Shown piece by piece: positions 1 to 8,111 of a DNA stretch of 64,000 nucleotides. The DNA is from Clostridia bacterium. Its GTDB lineage: Bacteria; Bacillota; Clostridia; Christensenellales; Borkfalkiaceae. Under the pieces are notes generated by a model. It saw nothing but the letters and a program-made list of their open reading frames with translations. It was not told the DNA's origin and searched no databases. The DNA is taken from positions 88,343-152,342 of the forward strand of contig JAFQWV010000020.1 of NCBI GenBank assembly GCA_017407325.1, in the 5' to 3' direction. The translations under genes and the position numbers were made by a program. Numbering within the stretch: the first letter of the stretch is position 1; each line of letters starts with the position of its first letter.

Positions 1-255
1 ATTTATTACAAGCCTGTATCCACCACTAAGTTCTAAAATATCCACAAGTTTTGGAATAGTAGCAAAAATCTCACCTAATATTTGAGCATTTTCTTTGGTT
101 AAATCAGCCAAATATTTATAATGCTTTTTAGGAATTGCTAAAAAGTGGTTTTTGGCTTGAGGTGCAATGTCGCGTATGATAATAAAATTATCATTTTCAA
201 AAACCTTATTTACAGGAATTTCGCCTGATACAAATTTACAAAATAAACAATCCAT
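1..255 (-). CDS. HIT (histidine triad) family protein, 3' part cut by window edge
   Basis: The first 85 codons of a HIT-family nucleotide-binding protein. The start (MDCLFCKFVSGEIP) carries the usual N-terminal CxxC, followed by the family-typical stretch around PKKHYKYLADL. The catalytic HxHxHxx triad lies beyond the left edge, so it cannot be checked. HIT proteins of this size hydrolyse nucleoside phosphoramidates or similar nucleotide conjugates. It precedes no other gene in view; mtaB lies immediately upstream and probably shares its transcript. The start is preceded by a short GGAG-type site. Confidence 0.85.
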   Translation of the reverse strand, partial: MDCLFCKFVSGEIPVNKVFENDNFIIIRDIAPQAKNHFLAIPKKHYKYLADLTKENAQILGEIFATIPKLVDILELSGGYRLVIN

Positions 256-264
256 AATTTCTCC

Positions 265-1497
265 TTATATAAGTATTGCTAAAGCACCGTCTTTATACGG
301 CTTAATTAATTTTATTTTAATAATTTTTTTATCGCAATTACCTTGAACGTATACTCTAATATAATTCTCGGTGTACCCCTCAAAGTATCCGTCTTTTTCA
401 TATTCAGGCAAAAACGAAAGTTCGCAACCAATAAATTTTTCAATAAACCTTGACTTTAGTTCTTCTTTGAGTAAAAGCATTTTATCTAGCCTTTCTTTTT
501 TAACAGACGGTGGTAATTCTTTTAGTTTTGCGCCTTCTGTTCCTTCTCTTTTAGAATAAGAAAAAGCGTGTATATCCGAAAATTCAGCAATTTTACACGT
601 GTCATAACTTTTCTCAAAATCACAGTTATTTTCTGTAGAATATCCAATTATTACGTCTGTTGTAATTCCTGCAGAAGGGAAATATTTCCGAATTAATTCA
701 ATTTTTTGAAGATACTCTGAAACGGTATATTTTCTATTCATCTCCCTTAAAACTTTGTCACACCCTGACTGAAGTGAAAGGTGAAAATGAGGTGCAAAAT
801 CTTTAAGATTTTTACAAGCTGTTAAAAATTCGTCAGATATAATCCCTACTTCTAACGACCCTAATCTTATTCTAAAATTAAAGTCTTTAAGCCTATCTAA
901 AAGCCCTGTTAATTTAATGCCGTTATAATCGTAACTTGAAAGGTTAATACCTGTTAAAACAACTTCAAGTGGATCAAGATAATTAAGCTCTGAAATAATG
1001 CTTTCAACCGACCTTGAACGACTTTTTCCACGAAGGTATGGGATTAAGCAGTAAGAGCAAAAATTCTCGCATCCATCTTGAATTTTGACGTAAGAACGGC
1101 TCTTTATAGCCTTAATTGGAAGATATTCTTCATAATACTCCGTCCCTTCTTCAATATGCTTTCCCGTTTGGTCTAATAAACTTAAAAGCTTGTCCTTTGA
1201 AGCCGTACCCATTATAAGCGTCACCCCTTCAATTTTTAAAAAATCTTCAGGGTGGTTTTGCGTTGCACAACCTAAAACGTAGACCTTTGCGTTACTATTA
1301 AACTTCCTTACTCTTGAAACTGCTTGGCGAGATTTTTTCTCTGCCTCTTTAGTCACTGCACAAGTGTTGATAACGTAAATATCAGCGTATGATAGTTTAT
1401 CGCTAACCTCATATCCTAACGTTTCTAAACCGTTCATAAGCGACGAACTTTCACAGCTATTTACCTTACAACCAAGTGTAAAAACAACTGCTTTCAT
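265..1497 (-). CDS. mtaB: tRNA (N6-threonylcarbamoyladenosine37-C2)-methylthiotransferase MtaB
   Basis: A radical-SAM methylthiotransferase that converts t6A37 to ms2t6A37 in tRNAs decoding ANN codons. The N-terminal UPF0004 domain has its three cluster cysteines at residues 10, 46 and 77. The radical-SAM CxxxCxxC is at 143, 147 and 150, and a C-terminal TRAM-like region follows. At 410 aa it is slightly shorter than Bacillus MtaB (YqeV). It could only be confused with MiaB or RimO, but the N-terminal CKVNxxES-type motif is MtaB-like. An AAAGGG site precedes the ATG. Upstream, after about 80 bp with a weak hairpin, lies prmA. Confidence 0.9.
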   Translation of the reverse strand: MKAVVFTLGCKVNSCESSSLMNGLETLGYEVSDKLSYADIYVINTCAVTKEAEKKSRQAVSRVRKFNSNAKVYVLGCATQNHPEDFLKIEGVTLIMGTASKDKLLSLLDQTGKHIEEGTEYYEEYLPIKAIKSRSYVKIQDGCENFCSYCLIPYLRGKSRSRSVESIISELNYLDPLEVVLTGINLSSYDYNGIKLTGLLDRLKDFNFRIRLGSLEVGIISDEFLTACKNLKDFAPHFHLSLQSGCDKVLREMNRKYTVSEYLQKIELIRKYFPSAGITTDVIIGYSTENNCDFEKSYDTCKIAEFSDIHAFSYSKREGTEGAKLKELPPSVKKERLDKMLLLKEELKSRFIEKFIGCELSFLPEYEKDGYFEGYTENYIRVYVQGNCDKKIIKIKLIKPYKDGALAILI

Positions 1498-1539
1498 ATT
1501 AAAAAGCCCTTTATTTTATAATTTAAAATAATTCGCAAA

Positions 1540-1567
1540 ATCATTGATTATTACAATGATTTTACAT
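1540..1567 (-). terminator. weak hairpin between prmA and mtaB
   Basis: On the minus strand AAAATCATTG and CAATGATTTT form a 10-bp stem with a short AT loop, but the following U-run is poor (TTTTGCG). It may be an attenuator rather than a full terminator. Confidence 0.35.
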
Positions 1568-1580
1568 TTTTTTATGTTTG

Positions 1581-2510
1581 TCATAATTTTTGCATAGTAA
1601 TACAAGTCCACTCACCGACGCTAGTTTTTGACAAGGTTTTAAAACCAAAATTTATAAAGAGTTTTTCAACCTTTTCTTCTCTATCGTTAAGCAGTCCACT
1701 CATTACTAAATGACCTTTTTTTATGATTAATTTTGCTATCGAACTAGATAAAAAGGTTAAAACTTCAGCCGTGATATTTGCAACGCATATATCAAAAGTT
1801 TCATTTATTTTCTCTAAATCGCCTTGACAAAGAATTTGACAATTTTGACTTTCGCCATTTAATATTGCGTTACCTTTTGCCACTTCACAAGCAACAGGAT
1901 CAATTTCAGTCATCACAACTTTTTTCGCACCGAGCTTTGAAGCAACTATACCTAATATACCACTACCCGTTCCAACGTCGATAACTTTAGCGTTTTTTAA
2001 ATTTAGATTTTGCATAGCACTAACTACCATTGAAGTAGTTTCGTGTTCACCTGTACCGAAAGCAAGATTAGAATTAATTTTTACTGTAATTTCATCACCG
2101 TCATATTTTATCCACTCTGGACAAATTACGACGTTACCAATTTTAATAGGTTTAAAATGTTTTTTCCAAATCTCAATCCAGTCGTCACCAGATACTTCGC
2201 GCTTAACTGTTTCTAACGTTCCTAGACAGAATGGACAATTATTTTTTAGCGCATCTAAATCTTCACGAACTGACACAATGCGCTTATCAGCATCGTCTAT
2301 TGCAAAATATCCCTTTACAAGCGACGTGCCTTTTACGCCGTTTAAAATGCCTTCGTCGTAATAGTCGTAAACTATGTCACTATTCAAAAGTTTAATACAA
2401 TCGTCAACAGAAGAAATTGCAACGCCGTACTCTGTGTAATTCCAAAATATATCTGCGACAAGTTCTTCAGCTTCAGTCGTAGTCGTAACCGTAAGTTCAA
2501 TAAATTGCAT
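1581..2510 (-). CDS. prmA: ribosomal protein L11 methyltransferase PrmA
   Basis: An S-adenosylmethionine-dependent methyltransferase that methylates ribosomal protein L11. The C-terminal Rossmann domain has a clear motif I (VIDVGTGSGILG), and further motifs (MTEIDPVACEVA, VANITAEVL) match PrmA. The N-terminal half is the L11-recognition domain. I chose the ATG at 2510, six bases after AAGG, over an in-frame TTG two codons earlier; the product is 309 aa, the normal family length. It lies 8 bp downstream of the DUF1015 gene and is probably cotranscribed with it. Confidence 0.9.
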   Translation of the reverse strand: MQFIELTVTTTTEAEELVADIFWNYTEYGVAISSVDDCIKLLNSDIVYDYYDEGILNGVKGTSLVKGYFAIDDADKRIVSVREDLDALKNNCPFCLGTLETVKREVSGDDWIEIWKKHFKPIKIGNVVICPEWIKYDGDEITVKINSNLAFGTGEHETTSMVVSAMQNLNLKNAKVIDVGTGSGILGIVASKLGAKKVVMTEIDPVACEVAKGNAILNGESQNCQILCQGDLEKINETFDICVANITAEVLTFLSSSIAKLIIKKGHLVMSGLLNDREEKVEKLFINFGFKTLSKTSVGEWTCITMQKL

Positions 2511-2518
2511 AATCAACC

Positions 2519-3733
2519 TTATTTAATCTTTTTGCACTCAAAATAATAACGTTTTTCTTTTGCTTCACCCATAGAGAAAGATTTTCTCGTTAGCGTTCCG
2601 TTTTGAGCAACGAATGGGAACAAATCTGACTTTTTGAGCTTTGGCATAAGTATTGCAACGCCGTTAAGTTCGTCACTAGCGGCATACGCGTCTTCTTTTC
2701 CGTGTACGTAGTCTTGTGAAATGGTTGCGTTATTTGCAATATATTCGTCGATAAACGCTTGAATTTCCTTGATTGCAAGCGCAGAATTTGATGGAACTGA
2801 TTGGCTATATTCCTTTCCTTTATAATATAAAGTAATAGTATCGTCACCAGAAATTGCGCCACACATTTTTTCAATAAATTTTTCGTCTGCGCCAAAAACT
2901 ACGCGATGAATAGGTTCAAATTTAAGATTTTCGTCGTAAATATTATTAATTTCAACAAGACAGAAGCGCGCTGGATGCGTTTCTTTTTCTTTGTCCGTTA
3001 AATTTGCCTTTACTTTATCCCAGCAAGCTTTAGCAGTTGCAATCGAGTGATTTCCATCACCAACAGCGAAAATAAACGGCGTTTTATCACCATATTTTTT
3101 ACAGCAGTTATCTTCAGAAGTTACATCTTCGATAATATCCATAACTGCTTTTGTGTCTTCAACTAAATAACCTTCAATGCTACCACCGTCCATATTAAGC
3201 TCGGTTTCGTAAAGCTTTTTAAGATTATTTCTGTTTTCGTAAAGTGGTTCGATTACGCGTTTTTTATCGTCATCAATTAAAACGAGTGCGTGCGGTAATT
3301 CAATCGGCGAATTTTCACGAATTTTAATTCTTACAGGAAGCCTTTCTTTAACAGTTGCCTCAGTTGCGCGAACGGCAAGTTTTTTACCAACTTCGTACTG
3401 TTCAAGGTCAAAAGAAACAATAAGACCAATTCTAGTGTTACCGTAAGAAGTTTTTCTTACTGTCAGGATAAAACCGTTATAAGTGTCAAAAATGCCGTTA
3501 TCAAGGTATTTTTGCATAGTTTCGTTGATAGTTTTAATTCTTTCGTCTTGATTATCGTTTAAGTAAATTTCAGGGTAAGTAATTCTAAGAGTAGAAGTAT
3601 CCCCACAGTAATCTTCAAGCTTTGCCCAATATTTTTTATCGCTTGTAAATTGGTCGCACGCAATAACCGACCATTTCTTTAAATCAATTCCTTTTTTAGG
3701 TAATAAAATTTCTGGAACTTTAAGTATATTCAT
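2519..3733 (-). CDS. DUF1015 family protein
   Basis: A 404-aa member of the DUF1015 (PF06245) family, recognisable from its opening (P-ILLPKKGIDLKKWSVIACDQFTS) and from the GDGNHSIATAKA stretch in the middle. The GDGNHR-like motif resembles the ParB/SerK nucleotide-binding fold. Function in bacteria is not established, so no substrate is assigned. A GAAGGAG site precedes the ATG. It sits 13 bp after the aminopeptidase gene, as in other clostridial housekeeping runs. Confidence 0.75.
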   Translation of the reverse strand: MNILKVPEILLPKKGIDLKKWSVIACDQFTSDKKYWAKLEDYCGDTSTLRITYPEIYLNDNQDERIKTINETMQKYLDNGIFDTYNGFILTVRKTSYGNTRIGLIVSFDLEQYEVGKKLAVRATEATVKERLPVRIKIRENSPIELPHALVLIDDDKKRVIEPLYENRNNLKKLYETELNMDGGSIEGYLVEDTKAVMDIIEDVTSEDNCCKKYGDKTPFIFAVGDGNHSIATAKACWDKVKANLTDKEKETHPARFCLVEINNIYDENLKFEPIHRVVFGADEKFIEKMCGAISGDDTITLYYKGKEYSQSVPSNSALAIKEIQAFIDEYIANNATISQDYVHGKEDAYAASDELNGVAILMPKLKKSDLFPFVAQNGTLTRKSFSMGEAKEKRYYFECKKIK

Positions 3734-3746
3734 ATTTCTCCTTCGG

Positions 3747-4970
3747 CTAAAACGCCCAATTTCCTTCGTTAAATATTAAAATTTCGCTTCCGTCAGACTT
3801 AATTCCAACAATTTTTAAATCTTTCGAGCCTATCATAAAGTCAACGTGAATCATAGATTCGTTCAGTCCTTTTTCGCGTCTTTCCTGTAAACTCATATTT
3901 TCAAAACCTTTAATACACTCGCTAAAACCCTTTCCTAGCGCTAAGTGACAGCAAGCATTTTCGTCAAATAGCGTTTCATAAAATAGAATTTTCGAATTAT
4001 TTATAGGGCTGTCAAACGGAACGAGCGCACACTCGCCAAGCATACTTGCGCCTTCGTCCATTTTGACTATTTTTTCAAGTAATTCTTGGTTTTTCTCAGC
4101 TTTAACTTCCGTAACCTTTCCGTTTTCAAACTTTAGCGAAAAATTATCAATGATAAGACCGTCGTACGATAGTGGTTTTGTAGAGTATACAATACCTTCA
4201 CAAACGCCGGCTTTTGGCGAAGTGAAGATTTCTTCAGACGGAATATTAGGATTAAATTCAATGCCAGATAAAGTCTTTTCAGCACCACCGGTAAATATTC
4301 CTATCTCGTTCAAACCAACGGTTAAATTCGTACCGTTTGATGAAATATATCTTAGCGCTGTTAGATTTTGAGAATTTAGATATTCACAGCGCTTTTTCAA
4401 ATTTTTATTATGCTCGTTCCACGCGTTTATTGGATCTGTATCTGCCCTTGAACAAGTTAAAATAGCATCCCAAAGTTTGTTAATAGCAACCGATTTTTTA
4501 TCGTTTGGAAACACTTTTTTAGCCCATTTTTCACCCGGAACTGCTGCAATACACCATTGATAACCTGCTTCCATTTTGTCGCGATACGGTTTTATTACAC
4601 GGTTTCTCGCCATTTTTGAATTAGTCATTTTTTCTTGGTTTATTCCGTTTAAGCCTTCGGGATCTTCAGAAATTATATAGCACATTGCAGGAAGATTTTC
4701 AGCGCGCCAACGCCACTTTTCTTCTTCGAAGCTTTCGAGCCTCGATAAAGTTTTTTCCGAGCAATATTTATAAGTGAGTTTTTGCGTTACTTGACTTGAC
4801 CACTCAACGAAAACACGCCTTGCACCAAGTTTATATATTTCCTTCGTCAAAACATGGATAAATTCAGGCTGATCAAACTCGCACTCAATAACACAGTCTT
4901 GACCTTTTTGAATATTAAGTCCCTTTTGAGCGATTAATTTTGCATAATTTTTTAACTGAGTTTTATTCAT
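3747..4970 (-). CDS. aminopeptidase, M29 family (AmpS/PepS type)
   Basis: A 407-aa cytoplasmic metallo-aminopeptidase of the M29 (thermophilic aminopeptidase) family. The N-terminal region (KLIAQKGLNIQKGQ, then a short alpha/beta domain) and the C-terminal metal-site segments (GECALVPFDSPI, CCHLALGKGFSE, HVDFMIGS) are all present and provide the expected Glu, His and Asp ligands. It would release N-terminal residues from peptides. Its start overlaps the stop of the upstream kinase gene by one base, which suggests translational coupling. Confidence 0.85.
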   Translation of the reverse strand: MNKTQLKNYAKLIAQKGLNIQKGQDCVIECEFDQPEFIHVLTKEIYKLGARRVFVEWSSQVTQKLTYKYCSEKTLSRLESFEEEKWRWRAENLPAMCYIISEDPEGLNGINQEKMTNSKMARNRVIKPYRDKMEAGYQWCIAAVPGEKWAKKVFPNDKKSVAINKLWDAILTCSRADTDPINAWNEHNKNLKKRCEYLNSQNLTALRYISSNGTNLTVGLNEIGIFTGGAEKTLSGIEFNPNIPSEEIFTSPKAGVCEGIVYSTKPLSYDGLIIDNFSLKFENGKVTEVKAEKNQELLEKIVKMDEGASMLGECALVPFDSPINNSKILFYETLFDENACCHLALGKGFSECIKGFENMSLQERREKGLNESMIHVDFMIGSKDLKIVGIKSDGSEILIFNEGNWAF

Positions 4971-5806
4971 TATTTAGTAATTCCAAGTTTATTTAATAAA
5001 ACAGGCAATGCCTTTTCAAAGAAAACACCGTAAGAGTGTTCGTTTGCGTAATCTAACGTTAGTTTCATTGCTGCAACTGTATAGTCAACTGCAATTTTTG
5101 CAGATTCAAAAGCACTGTTTCCTAAAACGAACGCACCGACGAACGCACTTGAATAAATATCCCCCGTTCCGTGGAAGTTTCTTACTATTTTTTCACTGAA
5201 ATAGTAATTAAATTCACCATTTTCATAAACACAAACGCCAAGACTATCATCATCAAAGCTTACACCTGTAAGCACTATACATTTAACGTTTAATTTGTCC
5301 TTTAATCTATTTATAAGACCTTCGATATAATCTTTATCATAACCCGACAAAACGCACTTTTCACCAAGTAAAAAAGCGGCTTCTGTAAGGTTTGGCAAAA
5401 TTACGTCTGCCCCATAGCATAGACTTGCCATTTTTTCAGCAAACTTTTCGTCAAAACCATAGTAGAACGAGCCGTGATCTGCCATAACGGGATCAATAAT
5501 CTTAGGTCCGTTATTAAGTTCGTCACAAATTTGTTTTATATAATCAATTTGACTAGCGAGAACGTAACCTGTATAAACGCCGTCAAAAGAAATTTTCTCT
5601 TTTTTCCAATGTTCAATAATTTTAGGGAACTCACCCGTTAAATCAAGCACCGTAAAGCCCGTAAAACCTGCTGTATGAGTAGATAATAGCGCACTCGGTA
5701 AAACGGCTGTTTCAACACCGCACGCAGAAATTATAGGTAACGCTACCGTCAACGAACATTGACCAACGCAAGAAGCGTCTTGAATTGTTAATACTCTCTT
5801 TTCCAT
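4970..5806 (-). CDS. pyridoxal/pyridoxamine kinase, PdxY-like (ribokinase superfamily)
   Basis: A PfkB/ribokinase-fold kinase expected to phosphorylate pyridoxal, pyridoxamine or pyridoxine to supply PLP. The start (VLTIQDASCVGQCSLTVALP) and the HTAGFTGF stretch are typical of clostridial pyridoxamine kinases. The DPVMADHG and C-terminal NFHGTGDIYSSAF motifs hold the anion hole and catalytic Asp. Length (278 aa) is normal. A neighbouring PLP enzyme (the cysteine desulfurase) is two genes away, though no functional link is implied. A GGAG site precedes the ATG. Confidence 0.82.
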   Translation of the reverse strand: MEKRVLTIQDASCVGQCSLTVALPIISACGVETAVLPSALLSTHTAGFTGFTVLDLTGEFPKIIEHWKKEKISFDGVYTGYVLASQIDYIKQICDELNNGPKIIDPVMADHGSFYYGFDEKFAEKMASLCYGADVILPNLTEAAFLLGEKCVLSGYDKDYIEGLINRLKDKLNVKCIVLTGVSFDDDSLGVCVYENGEFNYYFSEKIVRNFHGTGDIYSSAFVGAFVLGNSAFESAKIAVDYTVAAMKLTLDYANEHSYGVFFEKALPVLLNKLGITK

Positions 5807-5837
5807 AATTTTTTCTCCTTAAAATTTTCTATAATAG

Positions 5838-6992
5838 TTAAATGCTTAAAATTTCTGTTTCGTTTAAGGCATCTTCAATAAGTTTTTCAACGTCAAGCTT
5901 TGATTCTGCTTTTAAAATGACTTCCATTTTAGGCTTGATTGCCGGGTACTTAGGTAAAAACACCGTACAGCAGTCTTCGTATGGCAGAATTGAAGTTTCA
6001 TAAGTTCCTATTTTTTGAGAAACTTCGATAATTTCAAGTTTATCCATCGCAATAAGTGGACGAAGAACAGGAAGTGTTACTACCGAGTTAGACGAAGTTA
6101 TACTTTCAATAGTTTGACTAGCAACTTGCCCCAAACTCTCACCTGTAATAATCGCTTGTCCACCCGACTTTTTTGCAAGGCGCTCTGCAATTCGCATCAT
6201 AAAGCGTCTCATCATAGTAATCATAAGTTCTTCAGGGCATTTTTCATGAATTTCTTCTTGAATTTTGGTAAATTTTACCATGTAAAGATTAATTCCACCC
6301 GAGTATTCGGCAACTTGAGTTGCTAAATTAATTACTTTTTCCTTAGCAAGCTCGCTAGTGTACGGATAACTGAAAAAATGCACCGCATCAAGCTTCATAC
6401 CACGCTTAGCGAGCATAAAACCGGCAACAGGACTATCAATTCCGCCTGAAATCATAAGCATACCACGCCCAGCAGAGCCTGACGGCATACCACTTAAACA
6501 TTTTACCGTATCTGTAAAAATTAAGGTTTGACCACCTTCTCTAATATCAATTTTTATTGTCGTTTCAGGATTTATAACGTTTACAGTTAGCTTTGGATTG
6601 CTAGCTAAAATCTCTCCACCGATCTCTCTTGAAAGTTCCATCGAGTTAAGTGGGAATGTCTTGTCTGCACGGTTAGTTTCAACCTTAAATTCGCCACTTT
6701 TATTTTTAATAATCTCCAAGCAACAGTTCTTAATATCTTCGATATTACTCTTTACCCAAAACGCAGGGCTGTACGAGTGAATACCGCAGATTTTTTCTAG
6801 TTTTTGAGTGATAGTTTTATAATCGCTATCGTCAAAATCTTCAATTAAGTATCTTGCGTTTAAAATATTAAGATTGTACTTGATATTTTTTAAGCTTCTT
6901 TTTATGTTTTTAATAAGCAAATTTTGGAAATAACTGCGATTTTTACCTTTTAGGTGTATTTCGCAATATCTAACGATTATAACTTTTTTCAT
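5838..6992 (-). CDS. thiI: tRNA sulfurtransferase ThiI
   Basis: Catalyses ATP-dependent 4-thiouridine formation in tRNA (U8). The protein has the N-terminal ferredoxin-like/THUMP region, then a PP-loop ATPase motif SGGIDSP at residues 182-188. At 384 aa it lacks the C-terminal rhodanese domain of the E. coli protein, as is normal in Firmicutes, so sulfur must come directly from a partner desulfurase. That partner is the gene immediately upstream, whose stop codon overlaps this start by four bases. Confidence 0.93.
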   Translation of the reverse strand: MKKVIIVRYCEIHLKGKNRSYFQNLLIKNIKRSLKNIKYNLNILNARYLIEDFDDSDYKTITQKLEKICGIHSYSPAFWVKSNIEDIKNCCLEIIKNKSGEFKVETNRADKTFPLNSMELSREIGGEILASNPKLTVNVINPETTIKIDIREGGQTLIFTDTVKCLSGMPSGSAGRGMLMISGGIDSPVAGFMLAKRGMKLDAVHFFSYPYTSELAKEKVINLATQVAEYSGGINLYMVKFTKIQEEIHEKCPEELMITMMRRFMMRIAERLAKKSGGQAIITGESLGQVASQTIESITSSNSVVTLPVLRPLIAMDKLEIIEVSQKIGTYETSILPYEDCCTVFLPKYPAIKPKMEVILKAESKLDVEKLIEDALNETEILSI

Positions 6993-8110
6993 CTTTTATT
7001 CATTACCTTATCTAATTTTTCAACGCATAAATTAAGTTTTTCAGCGCAAATCAAAACTTCTTCTAAATCAGTTTCGAAAGAAAAACTTATTCTCAAAACG
7101 CCGTCTAAAATATCGTTTTTATAGTTGCAAGCCTTTATCACTCGTGAGTGTGGATGCTTAGACGAACACGCCGAGCCCGTTCCAACAATTACACCTTCAT
7201 CTTCAAGCATATGCTGTAACACTTCGCCCCTTAAGCCTTTTGCTGAAAGGGATACAACGTACGGCGATGCGTTTTCTGACGATATAATGGTGATAAGCTC
7301 TTTATTTATGTTACTTAAGAATTCGTTTTTTAATTTTTGTGTTTTTTCAAGGTTTTTAGCTAAATTTTCATAAGCGTTTTCAGCGCAGTACGATAGGTTT
7401 ATAATACCAAGCACGTTTTCAGTACCACTTCTTAAACCACCTTCCTGCCCACCGCCAAACATAAACGGTGAAAGCTTGAGTTTTTCGTTATAGATTAAAC
7501 ACCCAACACCCTTCAGTCCTCCTATTTTATGGGCAGAAACACTGTATAAATCAACGAAACTACCGTAGCCCGAACTTATTTTTCCAAACGCTTGCACACC
7601 GTCACTGTGAAAAATCAAATTTGGCGAAATTTCTTTTGCGCGCTTAGCTAAATAATTAATATCGTTTATAGCACCGGTTTCGTTGTTTACGTGTACGACG
7701 CTACAAAAAGTAGTATCTTTATCAATTAGACTTAAAAAGTCGTCAATATTCACACTACCGTCTGGGTTTAGTTTTGCATATCTTACGGTTTGACCTTTGC
7801 TTCTTAAGTTCTCTAAAGTTTGAAAAACTGCAGAGTGTTCACCTTGAGTTGAAACGGCGTTCTTTCTTTTGAACAGTGAGATTGCCGTGTTATCAGATTC
7901 TGTTCCACAAGACGTAAAAATTAATTTCGAGTTAGGAAAATACCTTAAAATACGCGATTTTGCAAGGTTGATTTCATTTAAAACTGCCCTACCATCGCGA
8001 TAAGTTGCAGACGGATTATAAAAATTTTCAATAGCAAACGCATGAGAACGATTAAACGCATCTAAATTTGGTCTAGTCGTTGCCGCGTTATCAAGATATA
8101 TTTTTTTCAT
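6989..8110 (-). CDS. cysteine desulfurase (NifS/IscS family), ThiI partner
   Basis: A PLP-dependent enzyme that removes sulfur from cysteine as a protein persulfide. The PLP lysine is K195 in SAHKIGGLKG. The persulfide cysteine is C315 in GTGSACSS. The N-terminal IYLDNAATT and the GEHSA and HSDGVQAFGK segments are canonical. The four-base overlap with thiI matches the NifZ-ThiI arrangement known from Bacillus, so the likely role is supplying sulfur for tRNA thiolation. No iscU-like gene is nearby. Length 373 aa. Confidence 0.9.
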   Translation of the reverse strand: MKKIYLDNAATTRPNLDAFNRSHAFAIENFYNPSATYRDGRAVLNEINLAKSRILRYFPNSKLIFTSCGTESDNTAISLFKRKNAVSTQGEHSAVFQTLENLRSKGQTVRYAKLNPDGSVNIDDFLSLIDKDTTFCSVVHVNNETGAINDINYLAKRAKEISPNLIFHSDGVQAFGKISSGYGSFVDLYSVSAHKIGGLKGVGCLIYNEKLKLSPFMFGGGQEGGLRSGTENVLGIINLSYCAENAYENLAKNLEKTQKLKNEFLSNINKELITIISSENASPYVVSLSAKGLRGEVLQHMLEDEGVIVGTGSACSSKHPHSRVIKACNYKNDILDGVLRISFSFETDLEEVLICAEKLNLCVEKLDKVMNKR

Positions 8111-8111
8111 A